From: Erwinia billingiae Eb661
GTDB lineage: Bacteria > Pseudomonadota > Gammaproteobacteria > Enterobacterales > Enterobacteriaceae
Assembly: GCF_000196615.1 (NCBI RefSeq)
Contig: NC_014306.1
Span: forward strand, 1,302,001 to 1,366,000
Direction: 5' to 3'
DNA: 64,000 nucleotides
The position numbers and the translations under genes were made by a program. The notes beneath the pieces are model-generated. The model was not told where the DNA came from. It saw only the letters and a list, made by a program, of their open reading frames with translations, and did not search any database. Below, piece after piece: positions 39,691 to 48,420 of this stretch (position 1 is its first letter; the number at the start of each line of letters is the position of its first letter).

Positions 39691-40371
39691 ATGAAAATTC
39701 TTATGGTCTTAACCTCACACGACAAACTGGGTGATACCGGACGTAAAACCGGCTTCTGGCTGGAAGAGCTGGCCGCGCCTTACTATGCGTTTAAGGATGC
39801 CGGCGCCGAAGTCACGCTGGCTTCACCGAAAGGCGGCAACCCACCGTTAGACCCGAAAAGTAATGAACCGGATTTCCAGACTGACCAGACCCACCGCTTT
39901 GAAGCTGACGCCGCGGCTGTGGCCCAACTGGCTGCAACGGTCCGTCTCGACAGCGTGTCATCCGCAGATTACGACGCCGTTTTCTATCCAGGTGGACACG
40001 GTCCGCTGTGGGACCTGGCTGAAGATAAACACTCCATCAGCCTTATCGAATCTTTCCTCGCGGCGAACAAGCATGTTGCACTGGTATGTCATGCGCCAGG
40101 CGTGCTGCGTCACGTCAAAACGCCAGCGGGAAAACCACTGGTCGAGGGCCGCAAGGTCACCGGATTTACCAACAGCGAAGAAGAAGGGGTAGGGCTGACC
40201 CAGATTGTGCCTTTCCTGGTTGAAGACGAGCTGATCGCCAAAGGCGGGATCTATTCCAAAGGGGAAGACTGGGGTTCATATGTGGTGAGCGATGGCCTGC
40301 TGATCACCGGTCAAAACCCAGGATCTTCGGCCGCAACTGCAGCCCAGCTGATTAAGCAATTAGGTGCATAA
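39691..40371 (+). CDS. DJ-1/PfpI (HchA-like) protein
   Basis: A 226-residue class I glutamine-amidotransferase-like protein of the DJ-1/PfpI/Hsp31 group. The nucleophile elbow is Cys133-His134 in HVALVCHAPGVL; the supporting Glu lies in GFWLEELAAPYYAF (about residue 25) and the FYPGGHGPLWDL loop forms the active-site rim. Relatives detoxify methylglyoxal and glyoxal (glyoxalase III) or act as deglycases/chaperones. ATG 39691 follows GCAGGAGAG. Two TetR-type operators precede it, the third copy lies in front of the regulator downstream, so electrophile-induced expression is likely. Confidence 0.87.
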   Translation: MKILMVLTSHDKLGDTGRKTGFWLEELAAPYYAFKDAGAEVTLASPKGGNPPLDPKSNEPDFQTDQTHRFEADAAAVAQLAATVRLDSVSSADYDAVFYPGGHGPLWDLAEDKHSISLIESFLAANKHVALVCHAPGVLRHVKTPAGKPLVEGRKVTGFTNSEEEGVGLTQIVPFLVEDELIAKGGIYSKGEDWGSYVVSDGLLITGQNPGSSAATAAQLIKQLGA

Positions 40372-40507
40372 AGGGTAATCACGCCGGAGGGGCGCAGGCT
40401 AAGCGCCCCAAGGCAAAGGATTATCCATAACGGTCCATCAACTTATCGGGCTGTCAGACGTTCTCTCAGAGCGTCTGGCTCAACGTCACCATTGAAGGAA
40501 AATCATC

Positions 40508-41263
40508 ATGTTTAAAAAATCTTTGACCACGCTGGCATTAAGTCTGGCTTTGTCTGTCTATGCGCAGTCGTCTGTGGCTGAGCCGGTAAAAAACATTGTT
40601 TTGGTTCACGGGGCTTTTGTTGATGGATCGGGCTGGAACCCGGTGGCGCGCATTCTGGATAAAGCGGGCTATAAGGTGTCGATAGTTCAGGAGCCGCAAA
40701 CCTCACTGGCGGATGATGTTGCGGCCACCCGGCGCGTTCTGGCACTACAACAGGGAAAATCGTTGCTGGTGGGCCATAGCTACGGCGGGATGATCATCAG
40801 TGACGCGGGAAATGAGGCTTCTGTCGCGGGGCTGGTCTATATCGCTGCGTTTCAGCCTGAGCAAGGCGATTCCTTGCTGAGTCTGGCAAAACAAATGCCG
40901 GCAGCCGCCCAGTCAATTACCGAAACAGCGGATCACTTCCTCTATATCAAACCGGAAAACTTCCACGCTGACTTTGCAGCAGATTTACCCGTTAAAGAGA
41001 CGGATTTATTGGCGCGTTCCCAGGTGATGCCTGCCGTCGCCGCATTTACGGCTGCCGCTGGCGTTCCTGCCTGGAAAACCAAGCCAAGCTGGGCGGTTGT
41101 TGCCACGCAGGACAGGGCGATTAATCCCGAATTAGAGCGCTTCATGGCGAAACGTGCTCACAGCACCGTGACGGAACTGAAGGGCAACCACGCCATTTAT
41201 GCCTCACAGCCGGAAAAAATTGCGGCAGTGATTGAAAAAGCGGCGAAGAGTTTATCTCAGTAA
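40508..41263 (+). CDS. Secreted alpha/beta hydrolase (EstC-like esterase)
   Basis: A 251-residue hydrolase with a signal peptide (hydrophobic run ending SVAEP, about residue 24) and a catalytic triad read as Ser91 (LLVGHSYGGMI), an Asp in ATQDRAINPE and His in LKGNHAIYAS. The oxyanion loop is VLVHGAFVDGSGW. This is the group of small secreted or cytoplasmic esterases including EstC and salicylate-ester hydrolases. Substrate unknown. It follows the DJ-1-like gene by 136 bp, across a GGGGCGC/GCGCCCC hairpin (40389-40409), and precedes the TetR gene, sharing the electrophile-type regulatory module. Confidence 0.82.
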   Translation: MFKKSLTTLALSLALSVYAQSSVAEPVKNIVLVHGAFVDGSGWNPVARILDKAGYKVSIVQEPQTSLADDVAATRRVLALQQGKSLLVGHSYGGMIISDAGNEASVAGLVYIAAFQPEQGDSLLSLAKQMPAAAQSITETADHFLYIKPENFHADFAADLPVKETDLLARSQVMPAVAAFTAAAGVPAWKTKPSWAVVATQDRAINPELERFMAKRAHSTVTELKGNHAIYASQPEKIAAVIEKAAKSLSQ

Positions 41264-41307
41264 ACAAAGAGTAAGCCTGCGAGGCGGTAACAGCGCTAAC
41301 CTGTCTA

Positions 41308-41322
41308 TAGACGACTGGTCTA
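41308..41322. promoter_or_regulatory. TetR/NemR-type operator, copy 3
   Basis: TAGACGACTGGTCTA, identical to copy 1, lies 15-29 bp upstream of the TetR-family gene and just past the esterase gene. It is expected to mediate autorepression. Confidence 0.78.
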
Positions 41323-41336
41323 GCCCCTGATAAATT

Positions 41337-41948
41337 ATGCCGATGAATACGACAACTTCACTCCATAATCATGAAATCCGCGATCACATCCTTGCTACCG
41401 GCCAGCGCATTATGGCCGGTAAAGGATTCTCTGCCGTCGGATTGAATGAAATACTCAAAGATGCCGGTGTGCCAAAAGGCTCTTTCTACCATTACTTTGG
41501 TTCGAAGGAAGCGTTTGGCGTGGATATGTTGAGCCACTATTTTGATGACTATCTGGCGGATATCGACAGAACGCTGGGCCAGCCGGGTCTGACGATGGCG
41601 CAGCGACTGATGAACTACTTCCAGCAGTGGCAGGCGTCGCAGTCATTTTCTGATTGTCAGGGTAAATGCCTGGCGGTGAAGCTGGGTGCTGAAGTTGCCG
41701 ACCTGTCGGACAGCATGCGCTTAGCGTTGGATGCGGGCACGTCTGGCATCATCTCACGCCTGTCGGAAGCGTTAGAAACGGGTGTCGCCGAGGGATCGCT
41801 TGCCATCGACGAGCCGCCTCGCACCGTGGCAGAAAGCCTCTATCAGCTTTGGCTGGGCGCAAGCGTCATGGTCAAGATTGTTCGACATACCGGCCCGTTC
41901 GACTCAGCCATGATCACCACCCGAAAAATTATTCATATCACCCCTTAA
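41337..41948 (+). CDS. TetR/AcrR-family regulator (NemR-like)
   Basis: A 203-residue TetR-family repressor: helix-turn-helix at about 12-60 (IRDHILATGQRIMAGKGFSAVGLNEILKDAGVPKGSFYHYFGSKEAFG) and a helical ligand domain with Cys in SFSDCQGKCLAVKLG near residue 105-110. NemR uses cysteines to sense electrophiles, so this Cys pair is suggestive. Its own gene and the DJ-1-like and esterase genes are preceded by copies of the same operator. ATG 41337 is used; ATG 41343 is also possible. The likely role is derepression by reactive carbonyls or quinones. Confidence 0.85.
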   Translation: MPMNTTTSLHNHEIRDHILATGQRIMAGKGFSAVGLNEILKDAGVPKGSFYHYFGSKEAFGVDMLSHYFDDYLADIDRTLGQPGLTMAQRLMNYFQQWQASQSFSDCQGKCLAVKLGAEVADLSDSMRLALDAGTSGIISRLSEALETGVAEGSLAIDEPPRTVAESLYQLWLGASVMVKIVRHTGPFDSAMITTRKIIHITP

Positions 41949-42011
41949 CCGGGGGATATGCCTTCGTAAAGGCTCTTACCCCTTCCCAACGCCGCTCACA
42001 ACCGACCGTGT

Positions 42012-42641
42012 CTATTTTATTCTCTGCAACATATCGAGTTTGAATAGTTTGTTGTGCAGTTCAACAACGTTGCGGCAGCCCAGCTTCTTCATGATGTTTT
42101 GTTTGTGGCTGCTGATGGTTTTATTGCTGCGCGAAACAATCGGCGCTATTAGCTTGTTGGTTTTTCCGCGGGCCATCAGTTCAAGCAGCCTGAACTCTAA
42201 TGGCGTCAGCGTTTTGTGCTCGTCCTGATTATATTTCCATACCATCGCTTGTGAAGAGCTGTTAAAAGGATGCCCGCTGGCACCGGCAAATATGCATGCA
42301 GCCAACTGCTGGACGCTGTCATTTTTCATCACCATATTGCAGTGCGGAACATGTTGCAGAACGTACTTTATCAGCACCGGGTCAGCGATTTGGGTGAATA
42401 TAATCAGCCGGATATGTGGCCAGCGCAGGTTAAGCTGCGTCAGGAATTTTACGCAGCGGAAGAAGGTATCCTTGCTGGTGGCCAGTTCGGCGATCACCAC
42501 CTGAACTGAGTGAATTTCGAGGGTAAATTCAAGCTCAGTCATGTCCGGGCAGCAGAATGTGCGGATATCCCTGGCCTCAAAATAATCAGCGATGCCTTTG
42601 CAGCAAAAGGCATCACTGTCGAGCACGGCAAGTGTAAACAT
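42012..42641 (-). CDS. LuxR-family regulator with degenerate receiver domain
   Basis: A 209-residue protein with a receiver-like domain (1-125) and a LuxR-type DNA-binding domain (about 142-205; LTPLEFRLLELMARGKTNKLIAPIVSRSNKTISSHKQNIMKKLGCRNVVELHNKL). The phospho-acceptor Asp of the receiver is replaced: the strand-3 motif reads VVIAELATSK, with Glu where Asp is expected. This is the situation in BglJ-type partners of RcsB, which act without phosphorylation, so a heteromeric role with RcsB is possible but unproven. ATG 42641 follows CGGAG. Isolated gene. Confidence 0.82.
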   Translation of the reverse strand: MFTLAVLDSDAFCCKGIADYFEARDIRTFCCPDMTELEFTLEIHSVQVVIAELATSKDTFFRCVKFLTQLNLRWPHIRLIIFTQIADPVLIKYVLQHVPHCNMVMKNDSVQQLAACIFAGASGHPFNSSSQAMVWKYNQDEHKTLTPLEFRLLELMARGKTNKLIAPIVSRSNKTISSHKQNIMKKLGCRNVVELHNKLFKLDMLQRIK

Positions 42642-43048
42642 GGCGAGGACTCCGTGACAGTAGGTCCCGTCATTACACCCCTAAGATTAAGGGCCAGGAA
42701 TCAACCATTACTGAAGATGTTGTAAGGCCTTTCCGAGTTTGGTTTAAGCACGTTTTTTTTGTTAGATACTCCGTAATGAACTCTGATGACAAGCCAGACA
42801 CAGGTTCAAGGTATTCGATCTCTTATCGCTCACGATTGTTTAGCCGTTTTAGCCTGGACGTTGCCGGTATTCCCCCAGTGAGCCAGCGCACAAACCGGGA
42901 CTAAAGTCTCCGACAATAATTAACATAACAGCATGATTTGTAACAAGTGCAGGGCATTTGCCTAACTGTTATCGGGCAATGTCACATAGGCGCGGGTCAA
43001 CTCTGCTGGGTATACCTATAGCGGTGCTCTTAACCCTACAGGTGACGC
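42642..43048 (+). promoter_or_regulatory. 407-bp regulatory gap upstream of the ACS-transporter operon
   Basis: No gene can be supported in this gap. Near its right end, at 43009-43016, GGTATACC occurs within GGGTATACCTATAG, about 33 bp before the transporter start, and is the same core as the GntR operator at 38859-38872. Upstream, a run of eight T near 42751 follows weak secondary structure. The GntR link is only a shared-core observation. Confidence 0.3.
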
Positions 43049-44401
43049 ATGACCCAACAACACGCTGAATTATCAGCCGATCACGATGCGCATATCGCGT
43101 CCGCCATCGGCAAGTTCTTCCGCCGCATCATCCCGATGCTGGCCGTGATGCTTATCGTTAACCAGATTGACCGCGCCAACATTGGCTTTGTTAAGGCCGA
43201 ATTGCAAACCGATGCCGGCATCAGCGCCGCCGCCTTTGGCCTGGGCGCTGGGCTGTTCTTTATCGGCTATGCGCTGTTTGAAGTGCCAAGCAATATGATG
43301 CTGAAAAAAGTCGGCGCACGGGTATGGCTGACGCGCATCATGATCACCTGGGGTCTGGTGGTGGTGCTGACCGGCTTCGTCAGCACGCCGCTGCATTTCT
43401 ATCTGCTGCGCTTCCTGCTCGGCGTCGCCGAGGCGGGCTTCTTCCCGGGCGTGCTGTTCTATTTTCGTCAATGGGTGCCGAATGCCTGGCGAGGACGCGC
43501 GACGGCGATGGTGCTCAGCGCGACCGCCAGCGCCTTTCTGTTTTCCGGTCCGCTGACCGGTGCCATCCTGATGATGCACGATTTTGGCGGCATCGCAGGC
43601 TGGAAATGGGTGATGTTTCTGGAAGGCGGCGCGTCGATAGTCATCGGTTTGCTGGCGGCCATGGTGCTGGTGTCGAAACCGGACGGGGCGAAATGGCTGA
43701 GCAGCGCGGAGAAACAGGCGCTGGCACAGCAGCTGGCGCTGGAAGATGCCGCTCGTGAAGAGCATGCGGTAACCCAGGGCCGCTGGGGATTAATTACCGA
43801 CCGCAGCCTGTTAACGTACTGCCTGATCTTCTTCACCATGACCATGACCGGCTACACGCTGGTGTTCTGGCTACCGCAAATTATTCAACGCATTCAGGGC
43901 TTCAACAGTTTTGAAACCGGACTGCTGACCGCCGTTCCGTGGCTGTTCGCCATTGTGGCGCTGTTTCTGCTGGGCAAAGCCACCGACCGCTATCGCCATA
44001 TGCTCGATAAAGGGCTGGGTATCGCCATGCTGATCGCCGCCTGCGGCACCTTTATGGCCACGCTGGGCACGCCATGGTTTGGTTTTGTGGCGATGATTGT
44101 TGCCTGTATTGGCTCCAAGGTCAGCGCCGCCTTCTTCTGGCCGATGCCGCAAAGCGAATTGCCGTCATCGATAGCTGCCCCCGGCATTGCGCTGATCAAC
44201 TCCATTGGCAACCTTGGCGGATTCTTTGCGCCAACGGTGTTCGGCTACCTCGAAATGCATACCGGCAGCACCACCGGCGGGCTCTACGCGCTGACCAGCG
44301 TCTCCGTCGTGACCGGCCTGTGGCTGCTGCTGCGTCGCAAACCTGTTCCCCCGGCATTTGGTCATACGGAGACAAACCATGTCAGACAGTCCAGTCATTA
44401 A
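43049..44401 (+). CDS. ACS-family MFS transporter (sugar acid type)
   Basis: A 450-residue inner-membrane transporter of the anion:cation symporter branch (GudP, GarP, ExuT, RhmT group). Landmarks are RRIIPMLAVMLIVNQIDRANIGFVKAEL near residue 25, GAGLFFIGYALFEVPSNMMLKKVGARVWLTRIMITWG and RFLLGVAEAGFFPGVLFYFRQWVP. The group imports glucarate, galactarate, hexuronates and tartrate. ATG 43049 follows CAGGTGA. It overlaps the glucarate-dehydratase-like gene by 23 bp, so it probably imports that enzyme's substrate. The C-terminus ends ETNHVRQSSH inside the overlap. Confidence 0.87.
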   Translation: MTQQHAELSADHDAHIASAIGKFFRRIIPMLAVMLIVNQIDRANIGFVKAELQTDAGISAAAFGLGAGLFFIGYALFEVPSNMMLKKVGARVWLTRIMITWGLVVVLTGFVSTPLHFYLLRFLLGVAEAGFFPGVLFYFRQWVPNAWRGRATAMVLSATASAFLFSGPLTGAILMMHDFGGIAGWKWVMFLEGGASIVIGLLAAMVLVSKPDGAKWLSSAEKQALAQQLALEDAAREEHAVTQGRWGLITDRSLLTYCLIFFTMTMTGYTLVFWLPQIIQRIQGFNSFETGLLTAVPWLFAIVALFLLGKATDRYRHMLDKGLGIAMLIAACGTFMATLGTPWFGFVAMIVACIGSKVSAAFFWPMPQSELPSSIAAPGIALINSIGNLGGFFAPTVFGYLEMHTGSTTGGLYALTSVSVVTGLWLLLRRKPVPPAFGHTETNHVRQSSH

Positions 44402-45722
44402 ATCGATGCGCATTGTGCCGGTTGCCGGTTACGACAGCATGTTGCTGAATATTGGCGGTGCCCATAACTGCGTTTTTACCCGCATTATCGTGATCCTCAC
44501 CGATTCTGCCGGACACACCGGCGTTGGCGAAACGCCCTGTCATGCCTCAACCCTGCAGTTGCTGGCGCAGTTTCGCCCGCTGATTGAAGGCAGTTCGCTG
44601 CTGCGGCTGAACGCGACGCTAAGCCAGCTGTTCAGCAGCGACGCGCGTCAGCAGCAAACCTCGCATACCAACGACATTCATATTCCGCAGATGAATCCGG
44701 AGAAGTTTTATAACGCCGCCGCCGCTATCGAAGCGGCGTTGTTGGATCTGCAAGGCAAGCTGTTTAACCTGCCGGTGGCGGATCTGCTGGCCAGTGGCAA
44801 ACAGCGCGATCGTATTCCGGTGCTGGGCTATCTGTTCTATATCGCCGACCGCAAGCTGACCAATATGCACTATCGCTCGGGCGATAATGAGCAGGATGGC
44901 TGGTTCCGCCTGCGGCATGAAGCGGCGATGGACAGCACCGCCGTGGTGCGGCTGGCCGAAGCGGCGGTTGAGCAGTACGGCTTTCGCGACTTCAAGCTGA
45001 AAGGCGGCGTGCAGGCGGGCGAAGTGGAAGTCGAAACGGTTGAAGCGCTGCTGTCGCGTTTCCCCGAGGCGCGGGTGACCGTCGATCCCAACGCCAGCTG
45101 GTCGCTGGAGGAAGCGATTCGCTTTGGTAAACAGCTGGCCGGTAAGGTGCCCTATCTGGAAGATCCGTGCGGCGCGGAGCAGGGCTATTCCGGTCGGGAA
45201 ACGCTGGCCGAATTCCGTCGCGCCACCGGCGTGCCGGTGGCCACCAATATGATCGCCAACGACTGGCGACAGCTGCATCATGCGCTGCAACTGAATGCCA
45301 TCGACATTCCGCTCGCCGATCCGCACTTCTGGACGATGCGCAATGCCAACGTGGTGGCGCAGCTGTGCAACGAATGGGGACTGACCACCGGCTGTCACTC
45401 CAATAATCACTTTGATATCTCGCTGGCGATGGTGGCACACCTTGGCGCAGCGGCACCGGGCGATCGCCAGACCGCCTTTGATACCCACTGGATTTGGCAG
45501 GATGGCCAGCAGCTGACGCGTCAGCCGCCGCAGATCCGCGATGGCTACCTGGAATTACCGCCGGGCCCCGGACTGGGCATCGAGTTGGATATGGAACGCG
45601 TTGAGCAGGCGCATGCGTTGTATAACGCGCTGCCGGATAAGAATCGCAACGATGCGTTGGGAATGCAGTTTTTGATCGACAACTGGCGCTATGACGCCAA
45701 ACGACCGTCACTGGTACGCTAA
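44379..45722 (+). CDS. Glucarate-dehydratase-family enolase-superfamily enzyme (GudD/GudX-like)
   Basis: A 447-residue enolase-superfamily enzyme of glucarate dehydratase length. The Lys-x-Lys motif is K206-L-K208 in FRDFKLKGG, the metal ligands lie in VTVDPNASW, PYLEDPCG and ATNMIANDW, and the catalytic His is H340 in TTGCHSNNHFDISLA; each is one residue off E. coli GudD numbering. It should dehydrate glucarate, galactarate or a related aldarate to a keto-deoxy acid; GudX has lower glucarate activity and cannot be excluded. ATG 44379 follows GGAGACAAACC. It is co-transcribed with an ACS transporter and a lactonase-GH28 fusion. Confidence 0.87.
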   Translation: MSDSPVIKSMRIVPVAGYDSMLLNIGGAHNCVFTRIIVILTDSAGHTGVGETPCHASTLQLLAQFRPLIEGSSLLRLNATLSQLFSSDARQQQTSHTNDIHIPQMNPEKFYNAAAAIEAALLDLQGKLFNLPVADLLASGKQRDRIPVLGYLFYIADRKLTNMHYRSGDNEQDGWFRLRHEAAMDSTAVVRLAEAAVEQYGFRDFKLKGGVQAGEVEVETVEALLSRFPEARVTVDPNASWSLEEAIRFGKQLAGKVPYLEDPCGAEQGYSGRETLAEFRRATGVPVATNMIANDWRQLHHALQLNAIDIPLADPHFWTMRNANVVAQLCNEWGLTTGCHSNNHFDISLAMVAHLGAAAPGDRQTAFDTHWIWQDGQQLTRQPPQIRDGYLELPPGPGLGIELDMERVEQAHALYNALPDKNRNDALGMQFLIDNWRYDAKRPSLVR

Positions 45723-45731
45723 GGAATAAGC

Positions 45732-48107
45732 ATGCAGAAAATAATACGTGCAGCGGCGCTGTTAGCGTCGATCGCCGCCAGCGCGCCAGTGATGGCGCAA
45801 ACCTTTGTCTACGTTTCGGAAGCCGATGATGGCACCATCGCGCGCTACGCGCTGAATGAGCAAACCGGTGCGCTTAACCTGCTGGGACGCACCAAAACCG
45901 CCGGCAAAGTGATGCCGATGGCACTGAGTGCCGATCGTACCCAGCTCTATGCGGCCATCCGCAGTAAACCGCTGCAGCTGGAAAGCTGGCATATCGACAG
46001 CAAAACCGGCGATCTCAGCCCGTCCAGTTCTGTTAGCGCCGCCGCCAGCTATCCCTATATCAGCACCGATCCGCAGGGGCGTTTTCTGCTGGGCGCGTCC
46101 TATGATGGCGACGTGGTGCACGTCTACCGGCTCGCCAGTGACGGCAAGGTGATTGCGCCGCCGGTTGGCAGCTTCAAGACCGGTCACGCGGCCCACTCGG
46201 TGATTGTCGATGCCCGTGGGGAAAATGCCTACGTTGGCAATCTCGGCACCGATCGGGTGCTGCAGCTGAAGTTAAGCGCTACCGGCGAGCTGACGGCCCT
46301 TGGCAACGGCTATGTCAAAACGGCCGCTGAAAATGGCCCGCGCCATTCGGTGCTGTCGCCGGATAATCGCTTCCTCTACAACATCGGCGAGATGGGCGGC
46401 ATCATCACCCAGTTCCGCCGTGAAGCCAGTGGCGAGCTGGTAAAAGTGGCGGAGACGCCGAATGCGGTGGCAGAAAAACACCATCTGGAACATGGCAAAG
46501 AGCGCCCGGCTAACTACAGCGACCCCACGCCGCGCATCTGGGCCGCCGATATCCGCCTGACGCCGGATGGCCGTTTTCTGTATGTTAGCGAGCGGACCAG
46601 CAGCACCATCAGCGGTTATCGGGTGAATAAGGCCGACGGCACGTTGACGCTGATTGATAGCTGGCAGGTTGAGAAACAGCCGCGCGGTATGGCGATTACT
46701 TCCGACGGTCGCTGGCTGATTGCCAGCGGGGAGAAGAGTACGGTTACCGGCAGTTATGCCATCGATCCGCAAAGCGGGGCACTTAAGCGCGTTGGTGAAG
46801 CACCGGCCGGCCGTGATGCGAACTGGGTGACGACGGTGACCTATGCGGAACACTGTACGCCGGAAGATTTTGGCGGCAAGGCGGATGGAAAAACGCTCAA
46901 TACCACTGCCATCCAACAGGCGATTGACCAGTGCAGTCAGCGCGGCGGCGGAACGGTTCAGCTGTCGCCAGGACGCTGGTTAAGCGGCCCGCTGCAATTG
47001 CAGAGCAATATCACGCTTCAGATTGATCAAGGCGCCACGCTGCAAGCCAGTAATCAGGAAGGAAAATTTGTTAACGCCTTTATTGGCCATCCCGCCAGAG
47101 TGAATGAAGCCTTTATTTACGCCAGCAACGTCAACAACGTGGCGATAACCGGCGGCGGCACGCTGGATGGCGACGGTGAAAAAAGCTGGTGGCCGCAAGC
47201 ATTGAAAATCCGCGCAGAGGTGAGAGGGGGCAATCCTAAAGCCTTTACCGATCGCTTCCCTGGCATTCCGTTAGCCAACGGCGCACCGCGTCCGTGGTTT
47301 ATCGAATTCAACAACGTCAGCCACAGTAAGATCGAACAACTGCACCTGACCAACTCGCCGATGTGGAATATTGTTATCCGCAACAGCGCCGATATTACTG
47401 TGCAGAACGTCAGGATAACCAATCCCGTCAGCTCGCCAAATACCGACGGCATGGACATCGTTTCCTCGCGCAATATCACCGTGTCAAATATGGATATTCA
47501 TACCGGTGACGACAATATTGCCATCAAGTCCGGGCTGGTTAACGGCACGGCTGCCGCCTCGAAGGACATTACTATCGAGGATTCGGTGATGCGGGATGGC
47601 CACGGTATTTCTGTCGGCAGTGAAACCGCCAACGGCATCGGCAAGGTTACGATTAATCACGTCACTTTCCTGAATACCGAAAATGGCGTGCGCATTAAAT
47701 CAGCCAGAGATCGGGGCGAGAATATCGGTCCGCTGATCGCCAGTCATCTCACCATGACCAATGTGGTGACGCCGGTGCTGGTGACCAACAGCTACAGCGG
47801 CCAGGCAGGCGCACAGGGCCACACGCTGACCCAGCCGATTGAAACGGCTGCGGTCACCGCCTCCACACCAAAAATGAAAGGGATACATATTTCCGACCTG
47901 ATGGCGACGAAAGCCAGCTATGCGATGATTTTCAGTGGCCTGCCGGAATCACCTGTTGAAGACGTCACGCTGAATAACATCCGCATTGATGCGCAGTATG
48001 GCGTGCAGGCAAGGTATGTCAGCGGGGAAGGGAAGAACATCACTCTCACCGTGAAGGAAGGCGAGACGCTGGCAAAAGGCCCGGATACCTCGCTCACACT
48101 AAACTGA
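45732..48107 (+). CDS. Secreted lactonase-GH28 polygalacturonase fusion
   Basis: A 791-residue protein with a signal peptide (MQKIIRAAALLASIAASAPVMAQ, about 22 residues). Residues about 23-370 form a seven-bladed beta-propeller of the 6-phosphogluconolactonase/lactonase (YbhE-like) type with repeated SxDGR(F/W)L(Y/L) blades. Residues about 377-791 form a GH28 right-handed beta-helix with all catalytic motifs: N570-T-D572, D593-D594, G623-H-G625 and R654-I-K656. GH28 enzymes cleave pectic alpha-1,4-galacturonosyl bonds or rhamnogalacturonan. The junction HCTPEDFGGKADGKT is the normal GH28 N-terminus. The gene starts 10 bp after the GudD-like gene, so the fusion acts in the periplasm or outside in the same pathway. 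Confidence 0.82.
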   Translation: MQKIIRAAALLASIAASAPVMAQTFVYVSEADDGTIARYALNEQTGALNLLGRTKTAGKVMPMALSADRTQLYAAIRSKPLQLESWHIDSKTGDLSPSSSVSAAASYPYISTDPQGRFLLGASYDGDVVHVYRLASDGKVIAPPVGSFKTGHAAHSVIVDARGENAYVGNLGTDRVLQLKLSATGELTALGNGYVKTAAENGPRHSVLSPDNRFLYNIGEMGGIITQFRREASGELVKVAETPNAVAEKHHLEHGKERPANYSDPTPRIWAADIRLTPDGRFLYVSERTSSTISGYRVNKADGTLTLIDSWQVEKQPRGMAITSDGRWLIASGEKSTVTGSYAIDPQSGALKRVGEAPAGRDANWVTTVTYAEHCTPEDFGGKADGKTLNTTAIQQAIDQCSQRGGGTVQLSPGRWLSGPLQLQSNITLQIDQGATLQASNQEGKFVNAFIGHPARVNEAFIYASNVNNVAITGGGTLDGDGEKSWWPQALKIRAEVRGGNPKAFTDRFPGIPLANGAPRPWFIEFNNVSHSKIEQLHLTNSPMWNIVIRNSADITVQNVRITNPVSSPNTDGMDIVSSRNITVSNMDIHTGDDNIAIKSGLVNGTAAASKDITIEDSVMRDGHGISVGSETANGIGKVTINHVTFLNTENGVRIKSARDRGENIGPLIASHLTMTNVVTPVLVTNSYSGQAGAQGHTLTQPIETAAVTASTPKMKGIHISDLMATKASYAMIFSGLPESPVEDVTLNNIRIDAQYGVQARYVSGEGKNITLTVKEGETLAKGPDTSLTLN

Positions 48108-48158
48108 CCCGGCTTGCTCCTTCTGGACCCAATTCGTCCTAAAAGGAGCCGGTTTTTT
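48107..48158 (+). terminator. Terminator after the fusion gene
   Basis: A left arm CCGGCTTGCTCCTT (from 48109) pairs with AAGGAGCCGG (48143-48152) with a small bulge; the right arm is followed by TTTTTT. It ends the sugar-acid operon. Confidence 0.5.
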
Positions 48159-48271
48159 CGCCAGAAAACAGCGTTGCACAAACTTTGAAACCATCCAGCT
48201 GACGCAGAGCATAGGGATATGCTGGATCTGGGGTTATCTTATGTGCAGGCATGTTGCCTGGAGGGGAGTTT

Positions 48272-48400
48272 ATGAAGACAGTGATCGTGATATTAGCCTG
48301 CCTGGTGCTGTCCGGGTGTGGTGCAGGGATGGCTTCGCTGATTCCTTCCTCAGATGTGTGCCCGAACGGCATCGACAGCGTAACCGGGCAGTGCCGTTAA
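48272..48400 (+). CDS. Small lipoprotein, 42 aa
   Basis: A 42-residue protein with a lipoprotein signal peptide: MKTVIVILACLVL then the lipobox LSGC (Cys16). The mature part, CGAGMASLIPSSDVCPNGIDSVTGQCR, is short with two further Cys. Tiny lipoproteins with such Cys-rich tails exist in enterics as entericidin-like or unclassified peptides. ATG 48272 follows a strong GGAGGGGAG site. Function not identified. Confidence 0.72.
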   Translation: MKTVIVILACLVLSGCGAGMASLIPSSDVCPNGIDSVTGQCR

Positions 48401-48420
48401 GAAAAACCGCCGTATCGGGA

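Noticed and set aside
40389..40409. GGGGCGC/GCGCCCC hairpin between the DJ-1-like and esterase genes as a terminator
   Set aside because: There is no T tract after it, so it is more likely an mRNA stem between the two genes.
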